Virus record (IMG/VR): IMGVR_UViG_3300034096_000509
Span: 1 to 25,332 of that record
DNA: 25,332 nucleotides
Source: a virus
Strand: one strand, 5' to 3'
The position numbers were made by a program, and so were the translations under genes. Shown in pieces: positions 8,958 through 16,606 of this stretch. Numbering within the stretch: position 1 is the stretch's first letter; each line of letters opens with the position of its first letter. Under the pieces are notes generated by a model, which had not been told where the DNA came from, did not search any database, and worked only from the letters and a program-made list of their open reading frames with translations.

Positions 8958-10378
8958 TCCGCGATCATCCTCATCAGCTTGCAGGCCATGTGCAGGGCAT
9001 CAGGCCCGTCATCATGTCGCCCGTGGGGGAACTGTTTTAGCTGCGACACAAGGATCTCAGTACCCTTGTCACGAACAAACATGAAGTCCTGGTGCCGAAC
9101 CGAACCGTCCAGCTCCATGATCCTGTTCTCTTTGTTCATCCGCATTTCGTCCTCAATAGGGATGATGGGAGTGACAACCCCCGCATCCTGGAGACGGTCG
9201 GCGGCGATGTTCACAATGAAACTCTGGAACTGATTGGCATCCGAACCAATGATGTCCGGCTGGACAGGCAGGTCGCGAATGAACTCTATCAGTCGCTCAA
9301 TAGTCTGGTCCGGTCCCGTGCGCTCCAGTGAAGCCTTGACGTACAGGCGATCCGAAGATTTCGTGACAGCCAACGCCACGATGGCAGAGTAGTCGGAGTT
9401 CTTCAGGTCTCGACCCAAAGCATGGTCGACAGCAATGGCACAATACAGAATGTCCTGAGGAAGCTCGTCGCACCACATCGTCACTTCATCGTTGTCGACA
9501 AACAGGTTGCCGTCCCACAGGTTGCCATCGGGAGTGACGGGATTGCCTTGATACATCGTCTCCCAGATGTGCCTAGGGACGGTGTGCTTAGCCTCCAGCA
9601 ACTGCTCGATGGGGTGCAGATCAGGACAGAGCGGCTCTCCCTCCTGTCGCCAAACATCGCCCTTGTGATCCAGCTCATCCTCAAGGGCGATGGCCTTAAA
9701 GACCGCCTCGTGCCACTGGGGGCCATAGATCCGCTTCTCTCGCAGGATCTGACCAATCAAGTCGTCCGGTGACCAGCGCGTTCCGATCAGCAAAACCCGA
9801 GCGTCCTTAGACAATCGCTGGCTTGCGACAGCTTGCCAGAACTGCATCCACTTCACCTGGAAGGTGGCACTCAGGGCTTCCTCCATCGACTTGCAGATAT
9901 CGTCGATCACCAGGAGATCCGAGGGAAAGCCCGTGAGCGGCGAACCCCAACCAACCGAACGCATGCTGCCCCGGTAGCCTTGCAGGAACCAGTGGACCTT
10001 ACTGCGATTGCCCTTGTCCACTTCCACCCCGAACAGGTGTCCATACTCGGTAAGCAGGTCGCGGCATTGGGAGCCAATGTTTTGTGCGCGGTCGTCGCCG
10101 TAACTGACAATCGTCACATGCTTGTTCGGATTCTTTGCCAAGTACCGGCTGGCAAACAGGTTAGCCGCAACCGTACTCTTGCCGTGCTGACTTGGGGCTG
10201 AAATTGCCAGCCGCCGGATCTCACCTTTCTCCAACGGGTGCAAGTACTTATGCTCCAACACACGGAGCCAGGGGTAAGCCTGGAAGTTCTCACCCAAAGC
10301 CACTCGCCCCCAGCCAATCGTGCTGGCTTGGGCAAGCATAGATGCTAATTGTGTTGAATCCAGGGCCGCTGTACTCAA
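8954..10378 (-). CDS. terL: terminase large subunit (ATPase and nuclease)
   Basis: The 474-residue protein has both terminase domains. ATPase: an APSQHGKST Walker A loop at residues 61-69, Walker B LLVIDD at 155-160 and a coupling motif LIGTRW at 197-202; RHIWETMYQGNP at 268-279 is the typical linker motif. Nuclease (RNase H fold): Asp317 in AVDHALGRD, Asp379 in GSDANQFQ and the acidic HDDGPDAL near 454-461. It packages phage DNA into the prohead. The start chosen is TTG, preceded by GGAG at eight bases; the first ATG would remove 13 residues and has no such site. It overlaps the portal start (ATGA). Confidence 0.95.
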   Translation of the reverse strand: MSTAALDSTQLASMLAQASTIGWGRVALGENFQAYPWLRVLEHKYLHPLEKGEIRRLAISAPSQHGKSTVAANLFASRYLAKNPNKHVTIVSYGDDRAQNIGSQCRDLLTEYGHLFGVEVDKGNRSKVHWFLQGYRGSMRSVGWGSPLTGFPSDLLVIDDICKSMEEALSATFQVKWMQFWQAVASQRLSKDARVLLIGTRWSPDDLIGQILREKRIYGPQWHEAVFKAIALEDELDHKGDVWRQEGEPLCPDLHPIEQLLEAKHTVPRHIWETMYQGNPVTPDGNLWDGNLFVDNDEVTMWCDELPQDILYCAIAVDHALGRDLKNSDYSAIVALAVTKSSDRLYVKASLERTGPDQTIERLIEFIRDLPVQPDIIGSDANQFQSFIVNIAADRLQDAGVVTPIIPIEDEMRMNKENRIMELDGSVRHQDFMFVRDKGTEILVSQLKQFPHGRHDDGPDALHMACKLMRMIAE

Positions 10379-10450
10379 AGCGTTTTCTCCGACACCCGAT
10401 TGACTCCGCCCATTTTTGGTGGCAAATAGATATCAAAGGGGGACACTAGG

Positions 10451-10759
10451 GTGAAAAAACGACTTACTCGGTACGAGATGGCCCAACAGCTCCGCGAGGA
10501 AGCTGAGGAACTACTGCGACTTGCCATCGAACTGGAGGGTAGCCACAGCCGGGTTGAACCCGAGGTATCAAGCCATATCCAACGCAAGGAGGGGCTGACC
10601 CTTGAGTCATTGATCGAAGCCATGGATGGCAAGATGCGCCGCAAGCAAAGCCTCTCTGAAATAATGGGCGTTCCCATGGAGCGTCTTGATGAACTGATGA
10701 CCAGGGAGAACGGGTTCCACATGACCGAACGCGGGTGGTGGAAGTACGACCCTACATAG
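10451..10759 (+). CDS. small helical protein with HTH-like C terminus, on the opposite strand
   Basis: This is the only plus-strand gene inside the minus-strand late region. The 102-residue product starts with GTG behind a GGGGGA site. Residues 5-30 form a charged amphipathic helix (coiled coil likely). Residues 57-100 look like a small helix-turn-helix or winged-helix unit (SLSEIMGVPMERLDELM, then a GF...RGWWKY hairpin). The minus-strand frame in the same place is Ser/Arg-rich and not protein-like, supporting this strand. Its 3' end overlaps the convergent 112-residue gene by eight bases. A DNA-binding regulator or a small terminase-type protein are both possible; neither is shown. Confidence 0.7.
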   Translation: MKKRLTRYEMAQQLREEAEELLRLAIELEGSHSRVEPEVSSHIQRKEGLTLESLIEAMDGKMRRKQSLSEIMGVPMERLDELMTRENGFHMTERGWWKYDPT

Positions 10760-11090
10760 CACAGCGGACAGTGATCACCTCAGCGTACACGGTGTATCGA
10801 TCTCCGCTCGACTCAATGACCCGGACACGCATCTGGTGCTTCCCCTCTGGAAGCAACGCTGTCTGGGCTGGATCTAGCGTCAGCGACACCTCTCCGTTGG
10901 CAGGGGGGCCAACAGTGACTGCGCCAGCCGGAAAGCTGAATGTCTGGATCGCACCTGCGGGGCAATCGCCAATGGCAACTTCGATTGTCTGAGCAAACGA
11001 CAGGTCGTAGATCCCTGATGGATCGCGAGGGTCAGCAATCTGCAACAGCAGGTGCCTCGTGTCATTCTGGTAGATCACCCTTACGGCCAT
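10752..11090 (-). CDS. small beta-rich phage structural protein
   Basis: The 112-residue protein is probably a single beta-sandwich: alternating hydrophobic strands and Gly/Pro turns, with IYDLSFAQTIEV and GEVSLTLDPAQ segments like those in phage baseplate or fibre accessory domains. The ATG overlaps the stop of the LamG-like gene by ten bases and has a GGAGGG site nine bases upstream, so the pair is translationally coupled. Function is unknown; a virion role is inferred from the neighbours. Confidence 0.72.
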   Translation of the reverse strand: MAVRVIYQNDTRHLLLQIADPRDPSGIYDLSFAQTIEVAIGDCPAGAIQTFSFPAGAVTVGPPANGEVSLTLDPAQTALLPEGKHQMRVRVIESSGDRYTVYAEVITVRCAM

Positions 11091-12685
11091 ATCTTGCGAC
11101 CCTCCAATACGTCGTATCTTACGCGGCCCTGGACCGAGGGGACCGATATACCTCCCGCCAGCTCTGTTAGTTCTACAGAGGCATCCAGCACAACATCAAT
11201 CTCTGCGACGACTCCAGCACTAATGCAGTAGGCGGACTCAAGTGTTGCCGCCACTGAGCCCTGAGTCGGGATGCCGCCTGTTGCCTGCGAGATAGAGTCG
11301 CCAGTGGTAGCCAACCCTACCGCGATAATGCTCACAACACCAGCTGCACTAGCCGATGCATCTGTGGTCGAAGAGCCTGTCCCAATGAGCCCGACAAATG
11401 CGGACGCTGAAGCCAGCGCATCGTCGGTGGTTACCGATGAAGAGCCGACATCGGTGACCAATCCACTCGAACCACATTGACAGCCAGTGGATGTAGCACC
11501 TGATCCAATACTCGAAACAACTGCGGCACACTGAGAAACAGCTTGATCCAGCTGAACGGTTGCAGATCCAAAGAATCCAGATCCGCCTACAGCGGACGAT
11601 GCAGCACTGCCGGTTGTCGCGGCTGCCGTACCCGACACACCAACAACTCCAGCAGCAGAACAGCTGGAGTCACCAGTGACGCAAGAAGCAGTTCCGATTA
11701 CAGCGACCGAACCACTGGCAGCCGAAGAGGCATCGCCCAGCGTCGTCGATGCGGAACCAACTACTTTAACTTGGCCTGAAGCCGAGCAAACAGAACTGTC
11801 TGTCGAAGCTGATGCCGCCCCAGTGATTGTTTGCAGGCCAGACGCGGATGATGTCGCTGCATCTGTGATTACTGCACTACTGCCTGTGATCGTCTCTGCG
11901 CCTAGCGATATGGCGACACGAGACAGCATGCTCCTGCGGCGGAAGCCTGCCCCAGGTCCAGAACCAAGCTCTCGAACTTCCTCACTGCTGAGAGAACGAT
12001 TCCACAGTCGGATGTCTGCTATATACAGATCATTCGATGCTTCAGCAGCAGCTGAACTGATGCGGCCACCAATGCCGATCCCGTAAGCCGATGTGGAACG
12101 AATCACATCGCCGCTATTAGATGCCGTGCGGACGGAAACTCCATCTCGATAGAGATTGATCGTCGCCTGCGCCGCCGAGTAAGTCACACACCAATGAGAC
12201 CATCGACCATAAGTGTCAGTCGTGACCGAAGCAGTCAATGGGCTCAGTGATCGCTGCGTGTACGGATCACGCATCTGGAACTGGATATTGCCTGCATTAG
12301 TCCACAGCAGGCCAAACCTTGCACCAGTTAGTGCAGTGGCAGTGTCCTGGTAGATCGCAGCGGTCGTCGCTGGAGTGGCAACCAACCAGACCCAACAGGA
12401 GATTGTCGCCTCACCCTGACCAAGGAGCGAAGAAGATAGAGGCGGAATAAATCGCCCAGTGGCGTTCGCCTCTTGGAAATAGGCTGAGCTGAACTGCTTC
12501 GTTACCCAGTCAGTGGCATTCGTTCGATTGTTCGCAGCCGCGTGGTATCCGCGAGGCCCAACATCGAAGAGCGTTGAGCCTGTCGAACCCAGCACCGGCA
12601 TCCACGCAGCCCAGAGGTTGCGATGCAGGTGCGGAGCATCGCTCTGATCTCCAGTTGCGTAATCGGACCAGCTGGGATACCGCAT
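11081..12685 (-). CDS. virion protein with LamG-like domain and ~21-residue tandem repeats
   Basis: Residues 25-240 of this 534-residue protein match a LamG / concanavalin A-like jelly-roll: GPRGYHAAANN, ATISCWVW, RWSHWCVTYS, INLYRDGVSV, and ending DLYIADIRLWNRSLSSEEV, the usual last strand and helix of this fold in phage and bacterial proteins. These domains generally bind glycans or other surface ligands. Residues about 261-512 are around twelve tandem units of 20-21 residues, each of the form G-x-V-x-x-x-G-(S/T)-A followed by a D-A-x-x-x-A-S type end. The repeat tract probably forms a long beta-rich stalk. A receptor-binding or adhesive virion role is inferred. Confidence 0.75.
   Translation of the reverse strand: MRYPSWSDYATGDQSDAPHLHRNLWAAWMPVLGSTGSTLFDVGPRGYHAAANNRTNATDWVTKQFSSAYFQEANATGRFIPPLSSSLLGQGEATISCWVWLVATPATTAAIYQDTATALTGARFGLLWTNAGNIQFQMRDPYTQRSLSPLTASVTTDTYGRWSHWCVTYSAAQATINLYRDGVSVRTASNSGDVIRSTSAYGIGIGGRISSAAAEASNDLYIADIRLWNRSLSSEEVRELGSGPGAGFRRRSMLSRVAISLGAETITGSSAVITDAATSSASGLQTITGAASASTDSSVCSASGQVKVVGSASTTLGDASSAASGSVAVIGTASCVTGDSSCSAAGVVGVSGTAAATTGSAASSAVGGSGFFGSATVQLDQAVSQCAAVVSSIGSGATSTGCQCGSSGLVTDVGSSSVTTDDALASASAFVGLIGTGSSTTDASASAAGVVSIIAVGLATTGDSISQATGGIPTQGSVAATLESAYCISAGVVAEIDVVLDASVELTELAGGISVPSVQGRVRYDVLEGRKIWP
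11150..11905 (-). repeat. tract encoding about twelve 20-21-residue repeats
   Basis: This part of the LamG-like gene encodes about twelve degenerate units of 20-21 residues, for example GQVKVVGSASTTLGDASSAAS followed by GSVAVIGTASCVTGDSSCSAA. The units are diverged at DNA level, so the tract is an old expansion and not a recent slippage product. Several units carry Cys. Confidence 0.75.
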
Positions 12686-12692
12686 TGGTGGC

Positions 12693-13223
12693 CTATTCGT
12701 TAATGACCACTCGTCGCGGAACCAGGATTACACGAGAGCCATTGTCAGTGGCAGTAATCTCATCCCTGACCGCCTGCCCCAGGTTGTTGTCGGCAATCGC
12801 CACCACATACCGTCCACGCGGTCGCCAGATCACTGGCTGCTGCTCTAGCACGGTGTTGGTGTCTGCCGTTGCAATCAGCACAGACACTGGAGGTCCAGCC
12901 TGCTTGATGTTGGCGTCACTGCTGCCGAGCGTGTAGGAGCCAGCACTGCCAGTTACCTTGGCGGGCCAGTTGGTGTTGTCGTAGCTTGACAACAGGTAAA
13001 GGTCCATCGTGTTACCGGCAGTGGGGGCAGTCCCGGTTTCAATACGAAAGTAGACCAAGTATTCGTCAGCGTAGTTGGCACCGAGGTCTGCCGATGCACT
13101 CATCTGCGCCGTAGCGTTCGCCTGCCCATCAAAACTCAGCGTGTGCGTCACGCCAGAGGCACCGCTCTCCCCGAAGACGATTGCCGTCCCCTGTGTGATC
13201 TCTACATAGTCGGGCAGTGCCAT
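12693..13223 (-). CDS. probable virion protein, beta-rich
   Basis: The 176-residue protein is rich in beta-strand type sequence: YLVYFRIETGTAPTAGNTMDLYLL, then a final IWRPRGRYVVAIADNN strand pair. The pattern resembles small phage structural proteins of the tail or neck, though no named family is recognised. It starts three bases after the upstream stop with GAGG eight bases before the ATG. Neighbours on both sides are also virion-like, so it belongs to the same translationally linked group. Confidence 0.7.
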   Translation of the reverse strand: MALPDYVEITQGTAIVFGESGASGVTHTLSFDGQANATAQMSASADLGANYADEYLVYFRIETGTAPTAGNTMDLYLLSSYDNTNWPAKVTGSAGSYTLGSSDANIKQAGPPVSVLIATADTNTVLEQQPVIWRPRGRYVVAIADNNLGQAVRDEITATDNGSRVILVPRRVVINE

Positions 13224-13226
13224 GCG

Positions 13227-13700
13227 TTACACCTCGCTCGGGATCGGTTGGATTTTGCCGTCTGGCCGCCAAGGGGACACTGCTTCACCGACCTGAGAGA
13301 TAGTCACCTGACCAGGGCGCGTACCCAGCTGGTTCAGCGCGGCCAACTCATTTGCCGAGAGGATCCCTGCGACATTGAGACCAGCCAGCATTTGCTTCAC
13401 ATCCTGGTTCTGAAAGTCCAACCCACCATTGGATGGGTGCAACCACCGAAGACCCCTCGCCACCACGGACGATCCACTGTTGCCAGTGGAGGCGAAGCTC
13501 TCCAGCTTGGAGAAGATGCTTTCGCCCATGATGGGACCGACCGCCGCGAACACGGCCCGCTCCGTATACAGCTCACCAGTCGGCTCCGGGTCCGCCAGCA
13601 GAGATAACGCATCGGCCACCAGCTGGTCGTCTCCCTGCTCGATAGCCAAGCGGAGATCCGGGTCAGCCAGGATCGCGGCCCTGATCTGTTCAGCATCCAT
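13227..13700 (-). CDS. conserved-looking helical phage protein, function unknown
   Basis: No family is recognised. The 157-residue protein begins with an acidic helical region (MDAEQIRAAILADPDLRLAI, residues 1-50), has a Gly/Ser segment and a WLHPSNGGLDF stretch in the middle (residues 85-95), and a second helical region that reads like a small domain (LAGLNVAGILSANELAAL). The ATG overlaps the stop of the 140-residue gene by one base (TGATG). By position it could be an assembly or virion accessory protein. Confidence 0.7.
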   Translation of the reverse strand: MDAEQIRAAILADPDLRLAIEQGDDQLVADALSLLADPEPTGELYTERAVFAAVGPIMGESIFSKLESFASTGNSGSSVVARGLRWLHPSNGGLDFQNQDVKQMLAGLNVAGILSANELAALNQLGTRPGQVTISQVGEAVSPWRPDGKIQPIPSEV

Positions 13701-14122
13701 CAGACGTTGCCTTCGGTGATGACAAAGCTGGTGATGGAGACGGCAGCACCACTGGAGATCGACGTAGTGTTCAGGGTTAAGTCTCCACCGCCGCCGGTGG
13801 CTGTCACAGTTCCCTGGACAATCGCCGTTCCGTTGGTGCTATTGATAATCCGAAAGAAGGTTGCCGTACCAGTCGCATTCGCTGACGAGTCCTGCGTGAT
13901 CGCGTTCAGCGTCAGAACACCGCCAACGCCTGTGCTTGCCGCCGGTGCGAGTGCTGTACCGCAGGTTAGCTCCGCCAGAAGCGTGTTGCCGCCACCCGTG
14001 GCTGTACCCACGTTGGCGGGAGCGGTGCCGGAATAGATCCGCAGCACAGCGGAAGTGCCAGCTGATGCGGTGATTTCATCGGCGCGGTTATTGCGCAGCG
14101 TTGTGTCGAATGACAGTGCCAT
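13700..14122 (-). CDS. minor virion protein of the LRIYSGTAPA type
   Basis: This 140-residue beta-rich protein has the signature of a small phage structural protein seen in many prophages: an N-terminal SFDTTLRNNRADEITA, then VLRIYSGTAPANVGTA, LLAELTCGTALA, ATGTATFFRIINSTNGTAI and a closing GAAVSITSFVIT. The start is set at the ATG at 14122 because GGAGG lies five bases upstream (GGAGGGCCACATG); a longer frame upstream has no such site. It is the first gene after the terminator at 14224-14260 and so probably the first cistron of the late transcript. Confidence 0.78.
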   Translation of the reverse strand: MALSFDTTLRNNRADEITASAGTSAVLRIYSGTAPANVGTATGGGNTLLAELTCGTALAPAASTGVGGVLTLNAITQDSSANATGTATFFRIINSTNGTAIVQGTVTATGGGGDLTLNTTSISSGAAVSITSFVITEGNV

Positions 14123-14143
14123 GTGGCCCTCCAGTGATCTGAT

Positions 14144-14158
14144 CGTGGGATTCCCACG
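14144..14158. promoter_or_regulatory. perfect dyad in the late-operon leader (operator candidate)
   Basis: CGTGGGA and TCCCACG form a perfect 7+1+7 palindrome 22 bases upstream of the first gene after the terminator. It lies where a late promoter or operator would be expected. No convincing -35/-10 pair was found next to it, so binding is a guess. Confidence 0.35.
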
Positions 14159-14223
14159 GATGATCGTAACTGGCAGGGCAGGGCAGTCCGCTCGTTGCTG
14201 TGAGAGAAACAACTGGAGGCGCA

Positions 14224-14260
14224 AAGAAAAGGGTCATGGCCGCGTCAACAGCCATGACCC
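14224..14260 (-). terminator. rho-independent terminator
   Basis: On the minus strand a perfect ten-base-pair stem (GGGTCATGGC / GCCATGACCC, arms 14251-14260 and 14231-14240) with a ten-base loop is followed directly by TTTTCTTT. It separates the small DNA-metabolism genes upstream (14330-16606) from the virion genes downstream, so the two groups are probably separate transcripts. On the plus strand no T-run follows. Confidence 0.82.
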
Positions 14261-14329
14261 GTGATTCGTTCGGATGGCCAGGAAAGCAATCCCAAACGAG
14301 GTAACTATGCTGGATACTGTACCAGAACC

Positions 14330-14566
14330 CTATTCCTTCCGCAACCTTGCACCGGGGACCGTGAGATCCTTCACGAGGAAGCCGTTGGTCATCTCGTTGT
14401 TCTTGAGCCGGATCGACTCGGCGTCCGAGAGCCTGCGGCAGACCTCCCAGAACTTCTCCTGCTTGACGACCTCTCCACCGCCGTCGTAGGTGGTGACCTC
14501 CACCTCCTGAACAAGGAAGCCGCCATCGGTCCAGGCCACTCGCCCAAAGGTCTCCACGGTACGCAT
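14330..14566 (-). CDS. small protein of unknown function
   Basis: The 78-residue product (MRTVETFGRVAWTDGG...) starts at an ATG with GGAGG eight bases upstream; an in-frame GTG 17 codons earlier gives an Ala/Val-rich extension without a site and was not chosen. The first half is beta-like (FLVQEVEVTTYDGGGEVV), the second is helical and basic (FWEVCRRLSDAESIRLKNN). No family is recognised. It is the last gene before the terminator. Confidence 0.65.
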   Translation of the reverse strand: MRTVETFGRVAWTDGGFLVQEVEVTTYDGGGEVVKQEKFWEVCRRLSDAESIRLKNNEMTNGFLVKDLTVPGARLRKE

Positions 14567-14643
14567 GGCTGGATCCTCCCCCACGGCAAAGGCAGTCGCT
14601 ACCGCCGCCACTGCCACAATCGCAATCTAGCTGTAAATAGACA

Positions 14644-14934
14644 TTACCACTTCACCTTGTCGGCCCAGTAGGCTGCCGACATCTTTCCTTTCTTGATGTT
14701 CTTCGCATGTCGGGCCTTGAAGGCAGCACGACGCTTTCGATCCTTCTCAGACTCCCCCTGCCGTGCAGGACTTCCGCTCACACCCTGCTGGCCGAAGCGG
14801 ATGATCTTCTCCTCCCCGCCCTGGCATGCCTTCACGACATGGCTCTTGGTGGGGTGATTCGGGGTCCGCTTCGGTTTGTTGCAGGGCATGTCCGCCTTGC
14901 TGATCTTCTTCTTAGCTGCCTTCCGTTTCGCCAC
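14644..14934 (-). CDS. small basic conserved phage protein
   Basis: The 96-residue protein is strongly basic: an N-terminal AKRKAAKKKISKAD run, then NKPKRTPNHPTKSHVVKAC, GEEKIIRFGQQGVSGSPA and a C-terminal FKARHAKNIKKGKMSAAYWADKVKW. I recognise this as a small protein family shared by many phages (PTKSHVVK and IIRFGQQG ... KMSAAYWA are its hallmarks); its function is not known to me, and the charge suggests nucleic acid binding. The GTG start at 14934 has AGGAGG five bases upstream, much better than a GTG or ATG further out. Confidence 0.8.
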   Translation of the reverse strand: MAKRKAAKKKISKADMPCNKPKRTPNHPTKSHVVKACQGGEEKIIRFGQQGVSGSPARQGESEKDRKRRAAFKARHAKNIKKGKMSAAYWADKVKW

Positions 14935-14962
14935 AGGTTCCTCCTTGAAAATCGAACCGCAT

Positions 14963-15256
14963 CTACTCCTCACCACCCCAGGGGATGGTGATCATCACCG
15001 AATGCTCCATCGTGGACGCATCCAGCACCGGACGATGGCAGGCCCTCGCCGCAGCCAAGAGAGCCACGGCGTAGCTGTCCTCGTACCAGTCGCAGCCCAA
15101 GATCACCGCGTCCGCACCCAGCACCGAGGTGACATCGTGCAGATAGGTATCCGCCCCGCTGACCCAGTCGTTCCTCGACGCGAAGTAACGGATGAGCAGG
15201 GCGTCCAGCTGGAACCCCTCTGGCAGCTCGCCAATGACAAAGTATCTACTCTTCAT
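14963..15256 (-). CDS. nucleoside 2-deoxyribosyltransferase-like / DUF4406-type small protein
   Basis: The 97-residue product has the second half of a deoxyribosyltransferase-like Rossmann-type fold: SGADTYLHDVTSVLGADAVILGCDWYEDSYAVALLAAARACHRPVLD, where the LGADAVILGCDWYEDS strand-loop matches the ligand-binding region of that superfamily (phage and bacterial DUF4406-like proteins are about this long). Such proteins act on, or sense, nucleoside derivatives; activity here is not demonstrable. The start is fixed by an ATGA overlap with the 34-residue ORF upstream, and the alternative longer frame is ignored. Confidence 0.68.
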   Translation of the reverse strand: MKSRYFVIGELPEGFQLDALLIRYFASRNDWVSGADTYLHDVTSVLGADAVILGCDWYEDSYAVALLAAARACHRPVLDASTMEHSVMITIPWGGEE

Positions 15257-15357
15257 TTGGTCTTCTTGATCCGCTTCTTGGCCGCTGTGTTGGTGGCGAT
15301 CTTCACCGCCTTCTTGCATCCCTTGCAGCCGCCGATATTAGCTGGCTTCTTGCCCAT
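15253..15357 (-). CDS. 34-residue basic Cys-containing small protein
   Basis: This short gene encodes MGKKPANIGGCKGCKKAVKI and a Lys-rich tail (AAKKRIKKTK). It has a good AAGGAG site eight bases before ATG, and its stop overlaps the start of the next gene (ATGA), the strongest evidence that it is translated. A CxxC pair sits in GGCKGCKK. It overlaps the end of the resolvase-like gene by 20 bases. Function is unknown; the charge suggests nucleic acid contact. Confidence 0.66.
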   Translation of the reverse strand: MGKKPANIGGCKGCKKAVKIATNTAAKKRIKKTK

Positions 15358-15661
15358 CTTCACACTCCTTCTTCAATAGCTCGAACAGACGATCCAAGGA
15401 CATCAGCACCATGGCGGGCTTGCGGTCCTGCCGAAAGACTACCGCATCGCAGGCTTCTGGCACCTGCAAGAATGTGGCAATCGACTTCCGCCGCTTGGCC
15501 TGAATCTTCAAGCCTGCCAGCAGGAGGTCGACCGTCTCGTGCTCTCCCAGTGCCTTGCCATTGCTGCCCCAGGCCCGTTTCGCCGGGAGGCCCCGCTCCG
15601 CAGCCAGATTGACAATCTCTCGTTCCAGGTCGTTACCCCTGCGTTTGTTCGGATGTACCAC
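15338..15661 (-). CDS. Holliday-junction-resolvase-like PD-(D/E)XK nuclease
   Basis: The 107-residue protein has the layout of small archaeal/phage Hjc-type resolvases: NKRRGNDLEREIVNLAAERG at the N terminus (Glu13 as the first acid), RAWGSNGKALGEHETVDLLL with Asp45, then KIQAKRRK, where the expected (D/E)xK is QxK (Gln54, Lys56). The replaced acid is also found in some phage relatives, to my memory, so activity is likely but not certain. It would resolve branched DNA during replication or before packaging. GTG start with AAAGG eight bases upstream; its 5' end overlaps the HTH gene by 29 bases. Confidence 0.78.
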   Translation of the reverse strand: MVHPNKRRGNDLEREIVNLAAERGLPAKRAWGSNGKALGEHETVDLLLAGLKIQAKRRKSIATFLQVPEACDAVVFRQDRKPAMVLMSLDRLFELLKKECEDGQEAS

Positions 15662-15845
15662 GGGGGCGACCTTTCAGACCATAGTTGATGAAGTCTGCCA
15701 CCGTGCCTATGGAGCACTGGTACATCGCAGCAATTGTCTTCTGCTTCATGCCACCGAGGTACAGCTTCCGCATTTGCAGGATGTCCTTATCAGAGAACCG
15801 GGACATGCGACCTCGCGAACCTCGTCGATACAACCCACTCGTCAT
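15633..15845 (-). CDS. small helix-turn-helix DNA-binding protein
   Basis: A 70-residue protein: basic N terminus (YRRGSRGRMSR), then DKDILQMRKLYLGGMKQKTIAAMYQCSIGTVADFINYGL, which fits a helix-turn-helix (first helix about residues 20-30, KTIAAMYQCSIGTVADFI as the turn and recognition helix). Such small HTH proteins are common in phage early regions as regulators. The ATG at 15845 lies two bases after the exonuclease stop with GAGGG seven bases upstream. A longer overlapping frame (to 16235) lies inside the exonuclease gene and is not used. Confidence 0.72.
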   Translation of the reverse strand: MTSGLYRRGSRGRMSRFSDKDILQMRKLYLGGMKQKTIAAMYQCSIGTVADFINYGLKGRPRGTSEQTQG

Positions 15846-15847
15846 TG

Positions 15848-16606
15848 CTAAACCCTCGTCGATGGCGGAGCCATCACCCCAAAGATCCCCCTGGTCTGCC
15901 GACAGTCGTTCTCCAGGTACGCCATCGCCCTGGGCCTGTCGGTCGCATACGTTCGCCACCAGCCCTTGCCGCTGACGCTCTCCACAATCTTGCCCCCGGA
16001 GCCGAGGCAGTGGCCCACCGCATCGAGGGACCACTTCGTGTCGCGGTTGTATTGCCCCAGCAACCACAGGGTCGCGGTGTCTTGAAACAGCGGATGCCAG
16101 TTGGTGTACCGCCCCTTCACGACCACCGCGTCTGTAGGCACCTTCACGCCCAGCGACCAGCTCCGCCGCACGATGAAGGGCAGGTCGAAGCCGAGGATGT
16201 TGTGGCCCACCATTTCTTTCGCCCGCTTGCTGCACTCCCGAAACAAATCCCAGAATTCCTCCAGGATTTTTCTTTCATCCCCTTCTATTGCCCGGAAATT
16301 ATCTTCTTCCAAAACCCCGATCACCAGCACGCGACCGAGGTGGGCGAACAGGCAGGCCGAGTCCAGGAACTCCTCCCGCTTCTCTGCCGTGTCCGCGTGG
16401 TGCTTGCCAGCCTTCTCCGCCGCTTTCAGGACGTAAGCCTCGTGGGCTTCCTGCACGCGATCCTGGTAGCTGGCGTCCGTGTCCTTCTTGAGCCGCTTCA
16501 CACTGGCAGCGTCAAAGGGCCGGTGCTCGAAGGTCTCGTTGCCGGGAGCGAACTTGCTCCCCAAGATGCCGTCCTGCGGCCCCGTCTCAATGTCAAAGAA
16601 GACCAT
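15848..16606 (-). CDS. DEDD-type 3'-5' exonuclease
   Basis: The 252-residue protein has all three exonuclease motifs of the DnaQ/PolB-like DEDD superfamily: FFDIET (Asp5, Glu7), GHNILGFDLPFI (Asp141), and YLENDCRQT (Tyr230, Asp234; DEDDy type). FQDTATLWL near 174-182 fits a further conserved strand. It probably acts in DNA replication, repair or degradation of host DNA; no polymerase domain is attached. It is the most upstream gene of its minus-strand group. The ATG has a GGGGG tract seven bases upstream. Confidence 0.88.
   Translation of the reverse strand: MVFFDIETGPQDGILGSKFAPGNETFEHRPFDAASVKRLKKDTDASYQDRVQEAHEAYVLKAAEKAGKHHADTAEKREEFLDSACLFAHLGRVLVIGVLEEDNFRAIEGDERKILEEFWDLFRECSKRAKEMVGHNILGFDLPFIVRRSWSLGVKVPTDAVVVKGRYTNWHPLFQDTATLWLLGQYNRDTKWSLDAVGHCLGSGGKIVESVSGKGWWRTYATDRPRAMAYLENDCRQTRGIFGVMAPPSTRV

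Noticed and set aside
8975-8990. CTGATGAG on the minus strand inside terL, as a possible fifth hammerhead core
   Set aside because: There is no GAAA with flanking stem III and GUC in the required place. I found no further complete hammerhead on either strand.
15846-16235. Upstream extension of the HTH gene to 200 codons
   Set aside because: The extension lies wholly inside the DEDD exonuclease gene in another frame and is Arg/Gly-rich; the last 70 codons have their own ATG and ribosome binding site.
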